Source: Thermoplasmatota archaeon
GTDB lineage: Archaea > Thermoplasmatota > Thermoplasmata > RBG-16-68-12 > JAJISG01
Assembly: GCA_022848785.1 (NCBI GenBank)
Contig: JAJISK010000013.1
Span: 1-13,079, forward strand
Length of the DNA stretch: 13,079 nucleotides
Direction: 5' to 3'
Shown here: positions 1 through 7,678 of the stretch, one piece after another
Position numbering within the stretch: position 1 is the stretch's first letter
Layout: each line of letters opens with the position of its first letter
The notes under the pieces: model-generated
What the model was told of the DNA's origin: nothing
The model's database searches: none
What the model saw: only the letters and a program-made list of their open reading frames with translations
Position numbers and translations under genes: made by a program

Positions 1-1
1 A

Positions 2-529
2 GAAACAGCCGCGTCATGGACGGCCTACCATCAGGCGGAAGCCCAGTCCGCCCGGACCTACGCGCTGGTGGGCGTCGTCTTCTACATCCTCGCGGCGGCT
101 GTCTCTGGGATTGCCATTCTCACCACTTTCCTTACGATCACCGTCGTATCTGGGATGCCCGGCATGGGGTTCTTTTTCTTCCCCGTGATCTTCCCAGGCG
201 TCTTCGTTGCCATCGCCATAGGTCTGGCTGTGTGGTCTTGGATGACGCTTCAGCACATCGAGGCCGGACGCTACCAGGAAGCCCAAGCCCCGTCGCTGGT
301 TCTCGGGATCCTCGGACTCTTCTTCGCCTTTCTTATCGGGGGGATCTTCCTGATCTTGGCGTACACGAAGCTGGCCAACATCACCTCCGGGCGAGCCCCG
401 CCCTCCGTGATGGCCGCACCGCCGCCGGCCGCCATGCCGCAGCCCGCCGGGCGGGTCTGCCCCAACTGCGGGCGCCCCATCCCCATGGATGCCAAGTTCT
501 GTAACCACTGTGGCCACGAGATGCCCTAG
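2..529 (+). CDS. Membrane protein with C-terminal zinc ribbon (5' partial)
   Basis: The reading frame is open to the left edge, so the true start is probably outside the window; a GTG at 68 would give a 153-residue protein but would cut into the run-up to the first helix. Counting from that GTG, three hydrophobic segments are visible, roughly residues 2-28, 33-60 and 75-101. An Ala/Pro-rich linker follows, then a double CxxC zinc ribbon with cysteines at 131, 134, 145 and 148 and a few residues after it. Such small zinc-ribbon membrane proteins are common in archaea and usually uncharacterised. The ribbon presumably faces the cytoplasm and could bind protein or nucleic acid, but no specific function can be given. 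The gene converges on the aconitase gene with only 13 bases between the stop codons. The zinc ribbon and membrane segments are clear; the role is unknown. Confidence 0.8.
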   Translation, partial: ETAASWTAYHQAEAQSARTYALVGVVFYILAAAVSGIAILTTFLTITVVSGMPGMGFFFFPVIFPGVFVAIAIGLAVWSWMTLQHIEAGRYQEAQAPSLVLGILGLFFAFLIGGIFLILAYTKLANITSGRAPPSVMAAPPPAAMPQPAGRVCPNCGRPIPMDAKFCNHCGHEMP

Positions 530-542
530 TGCGCTCCTCGAC

Positions 543-3263
543 CTATTTTCCCGATTCGCGAAGGAGATTCCGCAGGACGGTCTGCAAGATTCCCCCATTT
601 CGGTAGGTGTTAACCTCCACAGGCGAGTCGATTCGGACGTTGACCCTGAAGGACTTGATCTGGTCCTCCTCCACGACCCGGACCGTAAGCTCCTGGCCGG
701 GCTGAAGCTTATCGTTCAGCCCCTCGACGTCAAACAGCTCATGCCCCGTTAAACCCAAGGCCTCGACCCCCTCCCCCTCCCGGAACTGGAGGGGCAACAC
801 GCCCATGCCGATGAGGTTGCTTCGGTGGATACGCTCGTACCCCTCCGCGATGACCGCCTTCACCCCCAGGAGGAGGCTCCCCTTAGCCGCCCAATCCCGA
901 GAGCTCCCGGTACCGTACTCCTTCCCGGCGAGAACGAGGAGCGGGGTGCCCTCCTCCCGATACCGATTCGCCGCCTCGAAGACGCTCATCTCCTGCCCGG
1001 AGGGGAGGTGGATTGTGACCCCTCCCTCCGTTCCGGGGAGGAGCAGGTTCTTGAGTCGGACGTTCGCGAAGGTCCCTCGGGTCATGACCCGGTCGTTCCC
1101 TCGCCTGGATCCGTAGGAGTTGAAGTCCTTCGGGTCCACCCCTTTGTCAATGAGGTAGCGCCCCGCGGGGCTCTCTGCCGGGAAGGCGCCAGCAGGAGAG
1201 ATGTGGTCCGTCGTCACCGAGTCCCCCAGAAGGACTAGGACCCGGGCCCCGTGAATCTCATGAATCGGCCCTGGTTCGGGGGCGAGGTCCTGAAAGAAGG
1301 GCGGTTCCTTGATGTAGGTGGATTTCGGGTCCCAAGGGTAGATGGCCTCTTCGGTGCCTCCGATCGCGTTCCACGTCTCGTTCCCGGTGAACACGGACGC
1401 GTAACGTTTCCGGAACTGGTCGGCCGTCACGGCCGCATCCATCGCTTCTCGGACTTCCGCCTGGGTGGGCCAGATGTCCCGGAGGTAGACCGGGTGTCCG
1501 CCCTTCCCCTTGCCCAACGGCTCGCGGGTCAAGTCCACCGTCGTTGAACCCGCGAGGGCATAGGCAACCACCAAGGGCGGGGAGGCCAGGTAGCTGGCCT
1601 GGACCTGGTTGTGGATGCGACCCTCGAAGTTGCGGTTTCCGCTGAGAACGGCGGCGGCCACGAGGTCCCCCGACACGATCGCCTCTGCGACCTCCGGGGG
1701 GAGAGGTCCGCTGTTCCCGATGCAGGTCGTGCATCCGTAGCCCACCAGGTAGAAGCCGAGCTGCTCGAGGTACTCCGTCAGGCCCGACTCGTTCAGGTAT
1801 GCCGTGACCACCCCCGAACCGGGTGCTAGGCTCGTCTTCACATAGAGAGGGACCCGCAGCCCCGCCTCTACCGCCTTCTTGGCCACCAGCCCCGCGGCGA
1901 TCATGACGGACGGGTTGGAGGTATTGGTGCAGCTCGTGATGGCGGCGATGACCACGGCCCCGTGACCCAACGCGTAACGCTCCCCGTTGTAAGCCACCTC
2001 CGCCGTACGGCCCAGGGCGTTGGAATCCAGCGCGAACCCCTGCTCGGCGATGGGAGCCGTCAACGAACGGGCAAAGGCGCCCTTCATCTGCGAGAGGCCC
2101 ACGCGGTCGTGGGGCCGCTTCGGCCCAGCCAGGCTGGGCTCCACCGAGCCGAGGTCGAGGGAGAGGGTGTCCGTGAACTCAGGGTCGGGTGCCTCGTCCG
2201 TGCGGAAGAGTCCCTGGGCTTTCGTATACCGTTCCACGAGCTTCACCTGGCCCGGGCTCCGTCCCGTGAAACGCAAATACTCGAGGGTCCGCTCGTCAAC
2301 GGGGAAGTAGCTGATGGTCGCCCCCTGTTCCGGGGCCATGTTGCTGAGGGTGGCGCGGTCGGGGACGCTCATGGTCCTGATTCCGTCCCCGTAGAATTCC
2401 ACGAACTTCCCGACTACCCCCCTCTTCCGGAGCATCTCGGTGACCATGAGGACCATGTCGGTGGCCGTAGCCCCCTCCGCTAGCTCCCCGCTCAGCTCGA
2501 AGCCCACGACTTCCGGGGTTAGGATGGAGACGGGCTCACCGAGCATGGCGGCCTCGGCCTCGATCCCGCCGACGCCCCAACCCAGCACGCCCAGGCCATT
2601 GATCATAGGGGTGTGGGAGTCGGTTCCCACGAGGCTGTCCGGGAAGGCAACGAGTCCTCCGGCCTCCTCCCGGAGGGCCACCACCGGGGCCAGGTATTCC
2701 AGATTGACTTGGTGCACGATGCCCGTCGCCGGAGGGACCACGCGGAGGTCCTCGAAGGCGTTCTGGCCCCAGTGGAGAAATTCGTACCGTTCCCGATTCC
2801 GCCGGAACTCGTACTCGGAGTTGAGCTGGAGGGCCTCATGGACGCCGAAACGGTCGACCTGGACGGAGTGGTCGATGACCAGCTCCACGGGGACCTGGGG
2901 GTTGATAAGGGAGGGGTCGGCCCCCAGCCGGTCCAGGGCCGAGCGCATGGCGGCTAGGTCGACGAGGCTTGGGACGCCCGTGAAGTCCTGGAGGATGACG
3001 CGGGCGGGCTTGAAGGGCACCTCCGTCCGGCGGAGGTTGGAGGGGCTCCACGCGGCCAGGTTCCGGATGTCCTCTTCCGTGACATCGAAGCCGTTCTCGT
3101 TGCGCAGGAGGGACTCGAGAAGGACGCGGACGGCGTAGGGCAGCCGCGCCATCTCGACGATGCCATCGTCCTCGAGTTGGGCGAGGCGGTAGAGTCGTGC
3201 CTTCCCCGTCCCCGTGTCGAAGGTGGTCTCCGCCCCGAAAGAATTCACGCCCTTCTTTGCCAT
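543..3263 (-). CDS. acnA: Aconitate hydratase (AcnA/IRP1-type aconitase)
   Basis: This enzyme interconverts citrate and isocitrate through cis-aconitate in the TCA cycle, using a [4Fe-4S] cluster in the cytoplasm. The protein is 906 residues from the chosen ATG, the usual length for the AcnA/IRP1 branch. The three cluster ligands are present: C445 in [12 protein letters not shown] and C511/C514 in [12 protein letters not shown], with the 66- and 3-residue spacings of the family. Other signatures are [23 protein letters not shown], quoted here as [10 protein letters not shown] (near 212), SGNRNFEGR (near 541), [13 protein letters not shown] (near 680), and the swivel-domain motif [16 protein letters not shown] near the C terminus. 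The frame extends upstream to a GTG at 3311, but a TATA-like box at 3323-3332 puts the transcript start near 3300, which favours the ATG at 3263 ([10 protein letters not shown]). No strong Shine-Dalgarno sequence is seen. The gene looks intact and monocistronic. A close relative such as 2-methylcitrate dehydratase AcnD cannot be wholly excluded, but no prp genes are nearby. Confidence 0.96.
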   Translation of the reverse strand: MAKKGVNSFGAETTFDTGTGKARLYRLAQLEDDGIVEMARLPYAVRVLLESLLRNENGFDVTEEDIRNLAAWSPSNLRRTEVPFKPARVILQDFTGVPSLVDLAAMRSALDRLGADPSLINPQVPVELVIDHSVQVDRFGVHEALQLNSEYEFRRNRERYEFLHWGQNAFEDLRVVPPATGIVHQVNLEYLAPVVALREEAGGLVAFPDSLVGTDSHTPMINGLGVLGWGVGGIEAEAAMLGEPVSILTPEVVGFELSGELAEGATATDMVLMVTEMLRKRGVVGKFVEFYGDGIRTMSVPDRATLSNMAPEQGATISYFPVDERTLEYLRFTGRSPGQVKLVERYTKAQGLFRTDEAPDPEFTDTLSLDLGSVEPSLAGPKRPHDRVGLSQMKGAFARSLTAPIAEQGFALDSNALGRTAEVAYNGERYALGHGAVVIAAITSCTNTSNPSVMIAAGLVAKKAVEAGLRVPLYVKTSLAPGSGVVTAYLNESGLTEYLEQLGFYLVGYGCTTCIGNSGPLPPEVAEAIVSGDLVAAAVLSGNRNFEGRIHNQVQASYLASPPLVVAYALAGSTTVDLTREPLGKGKGGHPVYLRDIWPTQAEVREAMDAAVTADQFRKRYASVFTGNETWNAIGGTEEAIYPWDPKSTYIKEPPFFQDLAPEPGPIHEIHGARVLVLLGDSVTTDHISPAGAFPAESPAGRYLIDKGVDPKDFNSYGSRRGNDRVMTRGTFANVRLKNLLLPGTEGGVTIHLPSGQEMSVFEAANRYREEGTPLLVLAGKEYGTGSSRDWAAKGSLLLGVKAVIAEGYERIHRSNLIGMGVLPLQFREGEGVEALGLTGHELFDVEGLNDKLQPGQELTVRVVEEDQIKSFRVNVRIDSPVEVNTYRNGGILQTVLRNLLRESGK

Positions 3264-3320
3264 GGTGGCCCAACCCCGCCGCCGAGGGGCTCCCGGCAGC
3301 AGGAAAATCACCGAATTCCT

Positions 3321-3335
3321 TTCTTAATAAGCTTC
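3321..3335 (-). promoter_or_regulatory. TATA-like promoter element of the aconitase gene
   Basis: On the minus strand the AT-rich block GCTTATTAAG, at 3323-3332, stands out from GC-rich surroundings. An archaeal TATA box lies about 25 bp upstream of the transcript start, which would place that start near 3300 and give a 5' leader of about 37 nt before the ATG at 3263. This is the main reason for choosing that ATG over the GTG at 3311. The call depends on the host being an archaeon. Confidence 0.45.
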
Positions 3336-3356
3336 GCGCGGGGGAGAACTCACGGC

Positions 3357-3760
3357 TCACGCGGAAGGGGTCTTCACAAGCTGACCGGCCTTCCAGACGT
3401 GGGTGATGTTGTCAGGCTTCGTGAGGACCGCGATGTCCGCGACGGGATCACTCGTGACTGCCAGGACGTCGGCTTCGTATCCCTCTCGGAGTTGCCCCGA
3501 TCGCGGGCCTGGGGTCCCAGGGTGTGGGGCCCGTTCGCCGTGGCCGACTGGAGGGCCTGTAGGGGGGTCATGCCCGCGTCGACGAGATGGAGCAGCTCCT
3601 GGGCGTTCATGCCCCAAGGCACGGCGGTGCCCTCCCCTGAGGAGAAGAGGTCCGTCCCGAGGGCGATCTGGACGCCTTTCTTGATCGCGATTCGCAGCGC
3701 CTTCTCGTGCTCCCGAGCCACGAAGACGAGCTTCTCGTAGGCGTAATCCGGGACGCCCAT
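3357..3760 (-). pseudogene. Truncated, frameshifted imidazolonepropionase-like amidohydrolase
   Basis: This is the C-terminal third of a metal-dependent amidohydrolase of the imidazolonepropionase/Xaa-Pro dipeptidase-like group. The first part, from the ATG at 3760, carries GVQIALGTD with the conserved metal-ligand Asp (residue 37) and then the helix DAGMTPLQALQSATANG. At about 3497-3505 homology jumps to another minus-strand frame, resuming as GQLREGYEADVLAV and continuing through DPVADIAVL and NITHVWKAGQLVK to a TGA at 3357-3359. Without the shift, the first frame ends in an unrelated tail. Intact relatives are about 400-430 residues; the first roughly 280, including the HxH metal site and most of the TIM barrel, are missing, and the sequence upstream of 3760 shows no resemblance to them. 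The remnant cannot be a working hydrolase. A sequencing error could explain the shift but not the missing N-terminal part. Confidence 0.8.
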
Positions 3761-3827
3761 CTCTTGACCTCTGGGGCGTCCTGGCCCCCGGCAGTCCGCT
3801 CCCTCGCCCTGAGGGCCCCTCCCTTTC

Positions 3828-3873
3828 CGCCAGTATCAGGCTCGATAATCGGACTCGATAATCAGGCTGATAC
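3828..3873. repeat. 13-bp tandem repeat within an inverted repeat, upstream of the PKD protein gene
   Basis: CTCGATAATC occurs at 3841-3850 and again at 3854-3863, exactly 13 bp apart. A degenerate copy of the 13-bp unit precedes them at 3828-3840, so the unit ending in ATCAGG appears at the first and third positions (ATCAGGCT at 3835-3842 and 3861-3868). The block is bounded by an inverted repeat, GTATCAG at 3833-3839 and CTGATAC at 3867-3873. It lies 56 bp or less before the surface protein start and beyond the broken end of the amidohydrolase remnant. It could be an operator for a dimeric regulator or a rearrangement scar; the sequence alone does not decide. Confidence 0.6.
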
Positions 3874-3880
3874 GCTTTAC
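3871..3880 (+). promoter_or_regulatory. Possible TATA-like element of the surface protein gene
   Basis: TACGCTTTAC is the most AT-rich block before the gene and abuts the 13-bp repeats. A start about 25 bp downstream would give a 5' leader of roughly 20-30 nt before the candidate start codons at 3920 and 3929. The match to an archaeal TATA box is weak. Confidence 0.25.
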
Positions 3881-3928
3881 CCCCAGGCTACGCAGCACTC
3901 TGTTCAGGAAGGGTGGGACGTGACCTCC

Positions 3929-6373
3929 ATGACACCCTCTGGGGCTACTCCATCGAGAGCGAAAGCGCGTGTGATTTGGATCGCCGCCTTGCTGCTGGGT
4001 TCAGGTCTCTTACTCGTTACGGCCCCGGCCTGGGCGAGTGACGGGGTGTCTGCAGGCATCCCCACCGACACCGGGGGGGACGTGATGGTGAGTGCCCCCT
4101 CCCCTACCGAGGCTGTGGGACAGGCGGGATCGGGAAACGACCTCGTCCGCCTGAGCCGGTCCGGCAACATGGCCACGCTCGAGATCGGACCGGTCACGCC
4201 CAACGCCTTCCTGCCACTGCTCATCCTGCCCAACCACATCGAAGATCCGAGGGACGCCGATGCGGCTGTGGAGGACGGCGCCAGGCTCGCGGGGGAGTTC
4301 CAGGCCGATCCCAACGGCATGTTCGAGATCACCTACCCGATGGACTCGGTCAACACCTCGCTCAGGATGGCCGCGTATTCCCGGGTTCAGGGGAACGTCA
4401 CCTATCTCGGCACCTTCGTGCCCAACCCGATGCACGAAAGCTTCCAGCCGCCGCCGGTCAAGCCGCTGGGCCCGGTCACCATCGAGGTCCACCCCAGCCA
4501 GGTCATCGTTCTCAACGGTCCCGGACCGGAGGATGACGAGGTCCTTCCGGGAGGAAACTACCCTCTGGTCACGGCTCTCCGAGCCGCCACACCGGGATCC
4601 GATCCGGTCCTCGGCATCTACGGGGCGATTCAGGGTGACGGCATGCAGATCGGCGCGGGCGACTCGGACTTCAAGGGTTATGTGGCGCACTGGGGCCCGG
4701 TCCCCATGCGCTTCAGCGTGGTCGGCATGACGCCCGATGCCAAGATCGGCGAGCTCGGCTTCCGGAACCGCATGAACAACGGCACGGTCCACGGCGGCGT
4801 GGCGGATGCGCGCTTCGAGAACCTCACCATCGAGGCACGCTATTCGATGGCCGTGGGCGGAGGGAAGGGGGAGAGGTTCGGGATCCTGCGCTTCTACAAC
4901 GTGCATTTCGCCACGTCGGAAGAGGGTCTCGCAAGCGGGGCCTTCGAGGGATTCGGCTACAAGTGGGGCGTTCGGATTCGGGCCCTCGGTCGCTACGACT
5001 TCCGAAATTGCACCTTCGATCCTGTGCTGGAGCACGCCATTTACGTCGACAGCCCGCAGGGTGATTCCTACTTCCAGGGCATCGAGCACCACGGATCGAC
5101 CCGCACGGCGATCCAGATCGTCAACCGAGCCTTTGACACCAGCGATCCGAACCAGCTGGCCGAGTTCGAGTCCGGCGTCAACCAGGTCCAACCCTCGGCT
5201 CATGGTCGCCTGCTCATCGAGGACGTGACGATTCGAGACCTTCGGGGCGACGGCGGTTCGGCGATCACGGTGGCGGGCTACCCCGGAGACGTCTTTATCC
5301 GGAACATCACGGCGGTCGATCTCCAGAATCCCTTCCAGGGCGCCGTCGTCGTGTACACCGATGCCGGCTGGAATCACGGCGCCTACCTCCACACCGGCGG
5401 CGATGGAAACCTCTACTCCACGTACAGCCTCAGCCTCGAGGACCCCAACGTGAATCTTCCCTTGGCGGACCGTACGCACGTGGGGATCTCCGGGATCGAG
5501 TTCGTGCGGATCCATGATTTCTCGATCGCCGGGAGCCGGACGGCGATCGCGTTGGATTCCTGGTACAACCAGGCGCGGTTCAACGATTCCCTGGTGGTGA
5601 TCGATGGAATCGTGACCCGCTCATCGGCCACGATCAACAACGGAATCGTCGAGTTCTGCGTGCCGCGTCCGCTGAGCCAGTACCCGGGCTTTGATTCCGC
5701 CCGCAAGATCGCCGACAGCTGGTACCTGGATGCCGGGGGCTCGCAGCGCGCCAATGTGCTGAGCGACGCGGAGATCGACGCGATCTGGCCGGACGCGGGG
5801 TGCGACGAGGCACCGACCTCTTCGAGCCCCTTCGTGGTCGAGGGCGAGGACACGGAGCCTCCCTCGGCCGTCATCAGCGGACCGATCGAGGTGGACGTGG
5901 ATGTGAGCTTCAGCTTGGACGCCCGAGGGTCGTCGGATAACTACGGGGTCGCCAACTACACGTGGGACCTCGGGGACGGCAGGATGGCCTACGGCCCGAC
6001 GGTCAGCCACGCCTACGACGAAGCAGGGAATTACACCATCACTCTCACGGTCCGGGATGCCTCCGGAAACGAGGACACGACCACTCTCCCGATTACGGTC
6101 CTCGCGGCCGCACCCGACGGCGGCGGGTTCCAGCCCTCCGACACCGCCCTCTACGGCCTGCTTGCGGGCCTCGCCTTGGCAGGCATCACCGCGGGGGTCC
6201 TCTACTGGAGAAGAGGTGATCGGGCTGCCGGCCCCAGGGGACCGCCCACGCGACCCGAGGGCGAGGCACAGAAGAAGCCTCTAAGGGAGACATCCAAAAA
6301 GCCTCCGGAAGAGCCGCCCGAGCCAGAGCTGGACGCACTCGCCCAGGAGATCGAGGATGTCCTAAAGCCCTAG
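3929..6373 (+). CDS. Secreted, membrane-anchored beta-helix surface protein with PKD domain
   Basis: The protein has 814 residues from the ATG at 3929. The frame runs further upstream, but this ATG puts a typical signal peptide first: Arg/Lys-containing residues 9-14, a hydrophobic core to about 31, and a likely cleavage after TAPAWA (A36). A GTG at 3920 is a close alternative. After an N-terminal beta-rich part (about 37-220), residues about 230-640 look like a right-handed parallel beta-helix (pectate-lyase-like) with repeated short strand motifs such as FENLTIEARY, LRFYNVHF and YDFRNCTF. A PKD domain follows (about 643-725) with the hallmarks NYTWDLGDG and YTITLTVRDASGN. A membrane helix (about 740-760) and a basic/acidic, Pro-rich 54-residue cytoplasmic tail end the protein. 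Many N-x-S/T sequons suggest surface glycosylation. Beta-helix proteins often bind or cleave polysaccharide; no catalytic residues could be assigned. Adhesin, glycan-binding or S-layer-associated roles are possible. Confidence 0.88.
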   Translation: MTPSGATPSRAKARVIWIAALLLGSGLLLVTAPAWASDGVSAGIPTDTGGDVMVSAPSPTEAVGQAGSGNDLVRLSRSGNMATLEIGPVTPNAFLPLLILPNHIEDPRDADAAVEDGARLAGEFQADPNGMFEITYPMDSVNTSLRMAAYSRVQGNVTYLGTFVPNPMHESFQPPPVKPLGPVTIEVHPSQVIVLNGPGPEDDEVLPGGNYPLVTALRAATPGSDPVLGIYGAIQGDGMQIGAGDSDFKGYVAHWGPVPMRFSVVGMTPDAKIGELGFRNRMNNGTVHGGVADARFENLTIEARYSMAVGGGKGERFGILRFYNVHFATSEEGLASGAFEGFGYKWGVRIRALGRYDFRNCTFDPVLEHAIYVDSPQGDSYFQGIEHHGSTRTAIQIVNRAFDTSDPNQLAEFESGVNQVQPSAHGRLLIEDVTIRDLRGDGGSAITVAGYPGDVFIRNITAVDLQNPFQGAVVVYTDAGWNHGAYLHTGGDGNLYSTYSLSLEDPNVNLPLADRTHVGISGIEFVRIHDFSIAGSRTAIALDSWYNQARFNDSLVVIDGIVTRSSATINNGIVEFCVPRPLSQYPGFDSARKIADSWYLDAGGSQRANVLSDAEIDAIWPDAGCDEAPTSSSPFVVEGEDTEPPSAVISGPIEVDVDVSFSLDARGSSDNYGVANYTWDLGDGRMAYGPTVSHAYDEAGNYTITLTVRDASGNEDTTTLPITVLAAAPDGGGFQPSDTALYGLLAGLALAGITAGVLYWRRGDRAAGPRGPPTRPEGEAQKKPLRETSKKPPEEPPEPELDALAQEIEDVLKP

Positions 6374-6470
6374 GGCCGGACCGAGTCGGTGAGGCGGGGC
6401 AAAGGCTGAAGGGCCCTTCGCGTTGTTCGAGCCCGTGGCCCAGTAAGGCGATTCTCTCCCCCTCGAGACG

Positions 6471-7106
6471 TCACGCTCCGATGCCACGGAGGTGATCGAC
6501 CCAAGAGACCAGGTTCGGGAGCTCCGAGGGCACCTCTTCGCCAACGGTCAGGAGGGGAGACAGGCTCCCATACAACCCGAAGTCCGCGAGGCTGGGTTCC
6601 CCGAGGATCCACTCCTTTCCCTTGAGCATCGTCTCGATACGTCCGAGTTCCTCCATCATCCCCTCCCGGAACTCGTCGCGGCGTGCCTCCAGGATGTGCC
6701 ACGGTCCTCGGGCCTTGACCTGCATCTCCTCGAACACCCAACGCTCGTGGTCGTCCCGCAGTACGGGTGGGATCTTCGTGACCACGTACCGCCAAACGGC
6801 CTCCTCCACGACGGCATGGCCCCACCGCTCGAGGGCCACCGCCACCCCTCGCCAGCCGTTCGGATAGAGGGTGGGTTCCGAGACTTCCCCCTCCAAGAAA
6901 TCCGGGATGTCGTACCACATCACGGCTCGGTCGTCCCACATGAGCGTGGGGACGTAGTCCTGGCCCGTGGCGGCGAGCAACTCCTCTTTGTCGTGGTAGG
7001 CGACGTATAGGCTCTCGAAGGGGATGCCCTTGAACGCCAACATCCGATCCGCCGAGACGGACCAGTGGCTGATGGGCATCGCGTACAGTTGGACGGAAGC
7101 CGCCAT
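6471..7106 (-). CDS. Glutathione S-transferase-like protein
   Basis: The 211-residue protein has the two-domain GST plan. The thioredoxin-like N-terminal domain covers about residues 4-75: LYAMPISHWSVSADRMLAFKG corresponds to the first strand and helix (quoted core LYAMPISHWS), and YVPTLMWDD carries the family's cis-proline at P53. The helical C-terminal domain contains ILGEPSLADFGLYG with the N-capping Asp (D175) typical of GST_C. Family members conjugate glutathione, reduce or isomerise small molecules, or serve as non-catalytic adaptors. The N-terminal active-site stretch offers Ser residues (S13, S16) and no Cys. Most archaea lack glutathione, so if the host is archaeal the cofactor may be another thiol or none. 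The gene is divergent from the VOC gene, with 105 bp between their start codons, and ends 97 bp from the convergent surface protein gene. Fold assignment is good; substrate unknown. Confidence 0.82.
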   Translation of the reverse strand: MAASVQLYAMPISHWSVSADRMLAFKGIPFESLYVAYHDKEELLAATGQDYVPTLMWDDRAVMWYDIPDFLEGEVSEPTLYPNGWRGVAVALERWGHAVVEEAVWRYVVTKIPPVLRDDHERWVFEEMQVKARGPWHILEARRDEFREGMMEELGRIETMLKGKEWILGEPSLADFGLYGSLSPLLTVGEEVPSELPNLVSWVDHLRGIGA

Positions 7107-7126
7107 GGTCCCCGGACGCGCGAATC

Positions 7127-7137
7127 CCTAAAGAGTT
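7127..7137 (-). promoter_or_regulatory. Possible promoter of the GST-like gene (leaderless)
   Basis: The minus strand reads ACTCTTTAGGG across this site, centred about 25 bp before the ATG at 7106. That spacing would place the transcript start at or next to the start codon, a leaderless arrangement common in archaea, and it agrees with the lack of a Shine-Dalgarno sequence. The box itself is only a partial TATA match. Confidence 0.3.
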
Positions 7138-7203
7138 GTGCGAAACGATGGGAAGGCACTTTCGGTCTCCCCACCGAAATTGGCAAGTGGTACCGTGAAG
7201 TCC

Positions 7204-7208
7204 GGAGG
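7204..7208 (+). promoter_or_regulatory. Shine-Dalgarno sequence deciding the VOC gene start
   Basis: GGAGG lies three bases before the ATG at 7212. The frame is open further upstream to 7065, but that extension would overlap the divergent GST-like gene and has no resemblance to VOC proteins, so the start after this site is preferred. The spacing is shorter than usual. Confidence 0.5.
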
Positions 7209-7211
7209 GAC

Positions 7212-7655
7212 ATGGGAGTGCAACCGAAACCCGAAGGATACCACAACGTGAACGCCTACCTGGTCGTACCGGGCGCGGGGGAGCTGATTGAATTCCTCCA
7301 GCACACCTTCGATGGGGAGGTCAAGGAACGGATGGAGGCCCCCGATGGGAGCGTCTCCCACGCCGAGGTTCGCATCGGAGACTCCATCGTGATGATGGGC
7401 GAGCCCACGGAGCAAACGGAGACGCAGCCGGCCCACCTGTACGTGTACGTGAACGACACCGACGAGACCTACGATCGGGCCCTCAAGGCCGGGGCCGTGT
7501 CCTTGATGGAGCCCAAGGATCAGTTCTACGGGGACCGGAACGCTGGGGTGAAGGACGCGTTTGGAAACGTGTGGTGGATCGCCACCCACGTGGAGGACGT
7601 CCCTCCCGAGGAAATGCGGAGACGGGCCGAAGCGGAGATGGCCTCCGAGGACTAG
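7212..7655 (+). CDS. PhnB-type VOC family (glyoxalase/bleomycin-resistance fold) protein
   Basis: The 147-residue protein matches the PhnB-like branch of the vicinal-oxygen-chelate superfamily. Residues 10-64 form the first beta-alpha-beta-beta-beta unit, with YHNVNAYLVVPGAGELIEF (core NAYLVVPGAGELIEF), SHAEVRIGDSIVMMGE and a His at 50. Residues 74-128 form the second unit, with HLYVYVNDTDETYDRALKAG and the signature FYGDRNAGVKDAFGNVWWIA. VOC proteins are metal-dependent isomerases, dioxygenases or binding proteins; PhnB-like members are mostly of unknown substrate despite the name, and metal ligands could not be assigned with confidence. The charged tail (residues 129-147) is extra. The broken NTF2-like gene starts about 24 bases after the stop, so the two were probably one transcription unit. 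Family assignment is strong; function open. Confidence 0.88.
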   Translation: MGVQPKPEGYHNVNAYLVVPGAGELIEFLQHTFDGEVKERMEAPDGSVSHAEVRIGDSIVMMGEPTEQTETQPAHLYVYVNDTDETYDRALKAGAVSLMEPKDQFYGDRNAGVKDAFGNVWWIATHVEDVPPEEMRRRAEAEMASED

Positions 7656-7678
7656 GCGGAACCCGAGCGTCGAGGAGA

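Noticed and set aside
14..598. A 194-codon minus-strand frame over the first gene and the aconitase end
   Set aside because: It overlaps two convincing genes, and its Gly/Arg/Asp/Glu-rich composition is typical of an antisense artefact.
2440..3138. A 232-codon plus-strand frame opposite the aconitase gene
   Set aside because: Its Ser/Arg/Thr-rich translation is the antisense of a clearly conserved enzyme and has no domain signal.
4010..5515. A 501-codon open frame on the minus strand opposite the surface protein gene
   Set aside because: It is a shadow in GC-rich DNA: its translation is Val/Asp/Arg/His-rich without a recognisable fold, while the plus strand has a signal peptide, beta-helix, PKD and membrane anchor.
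6380..6419. Palindromes ACCGAGTCGGT (6380-6390) and GAAGGGCCCTTC (6408-6419) after the surface protein stop
   Set aside because: They have almost no loop and no following T-run, so they are not convincing terminators; short palindromes are expected in GC-rich DNA.
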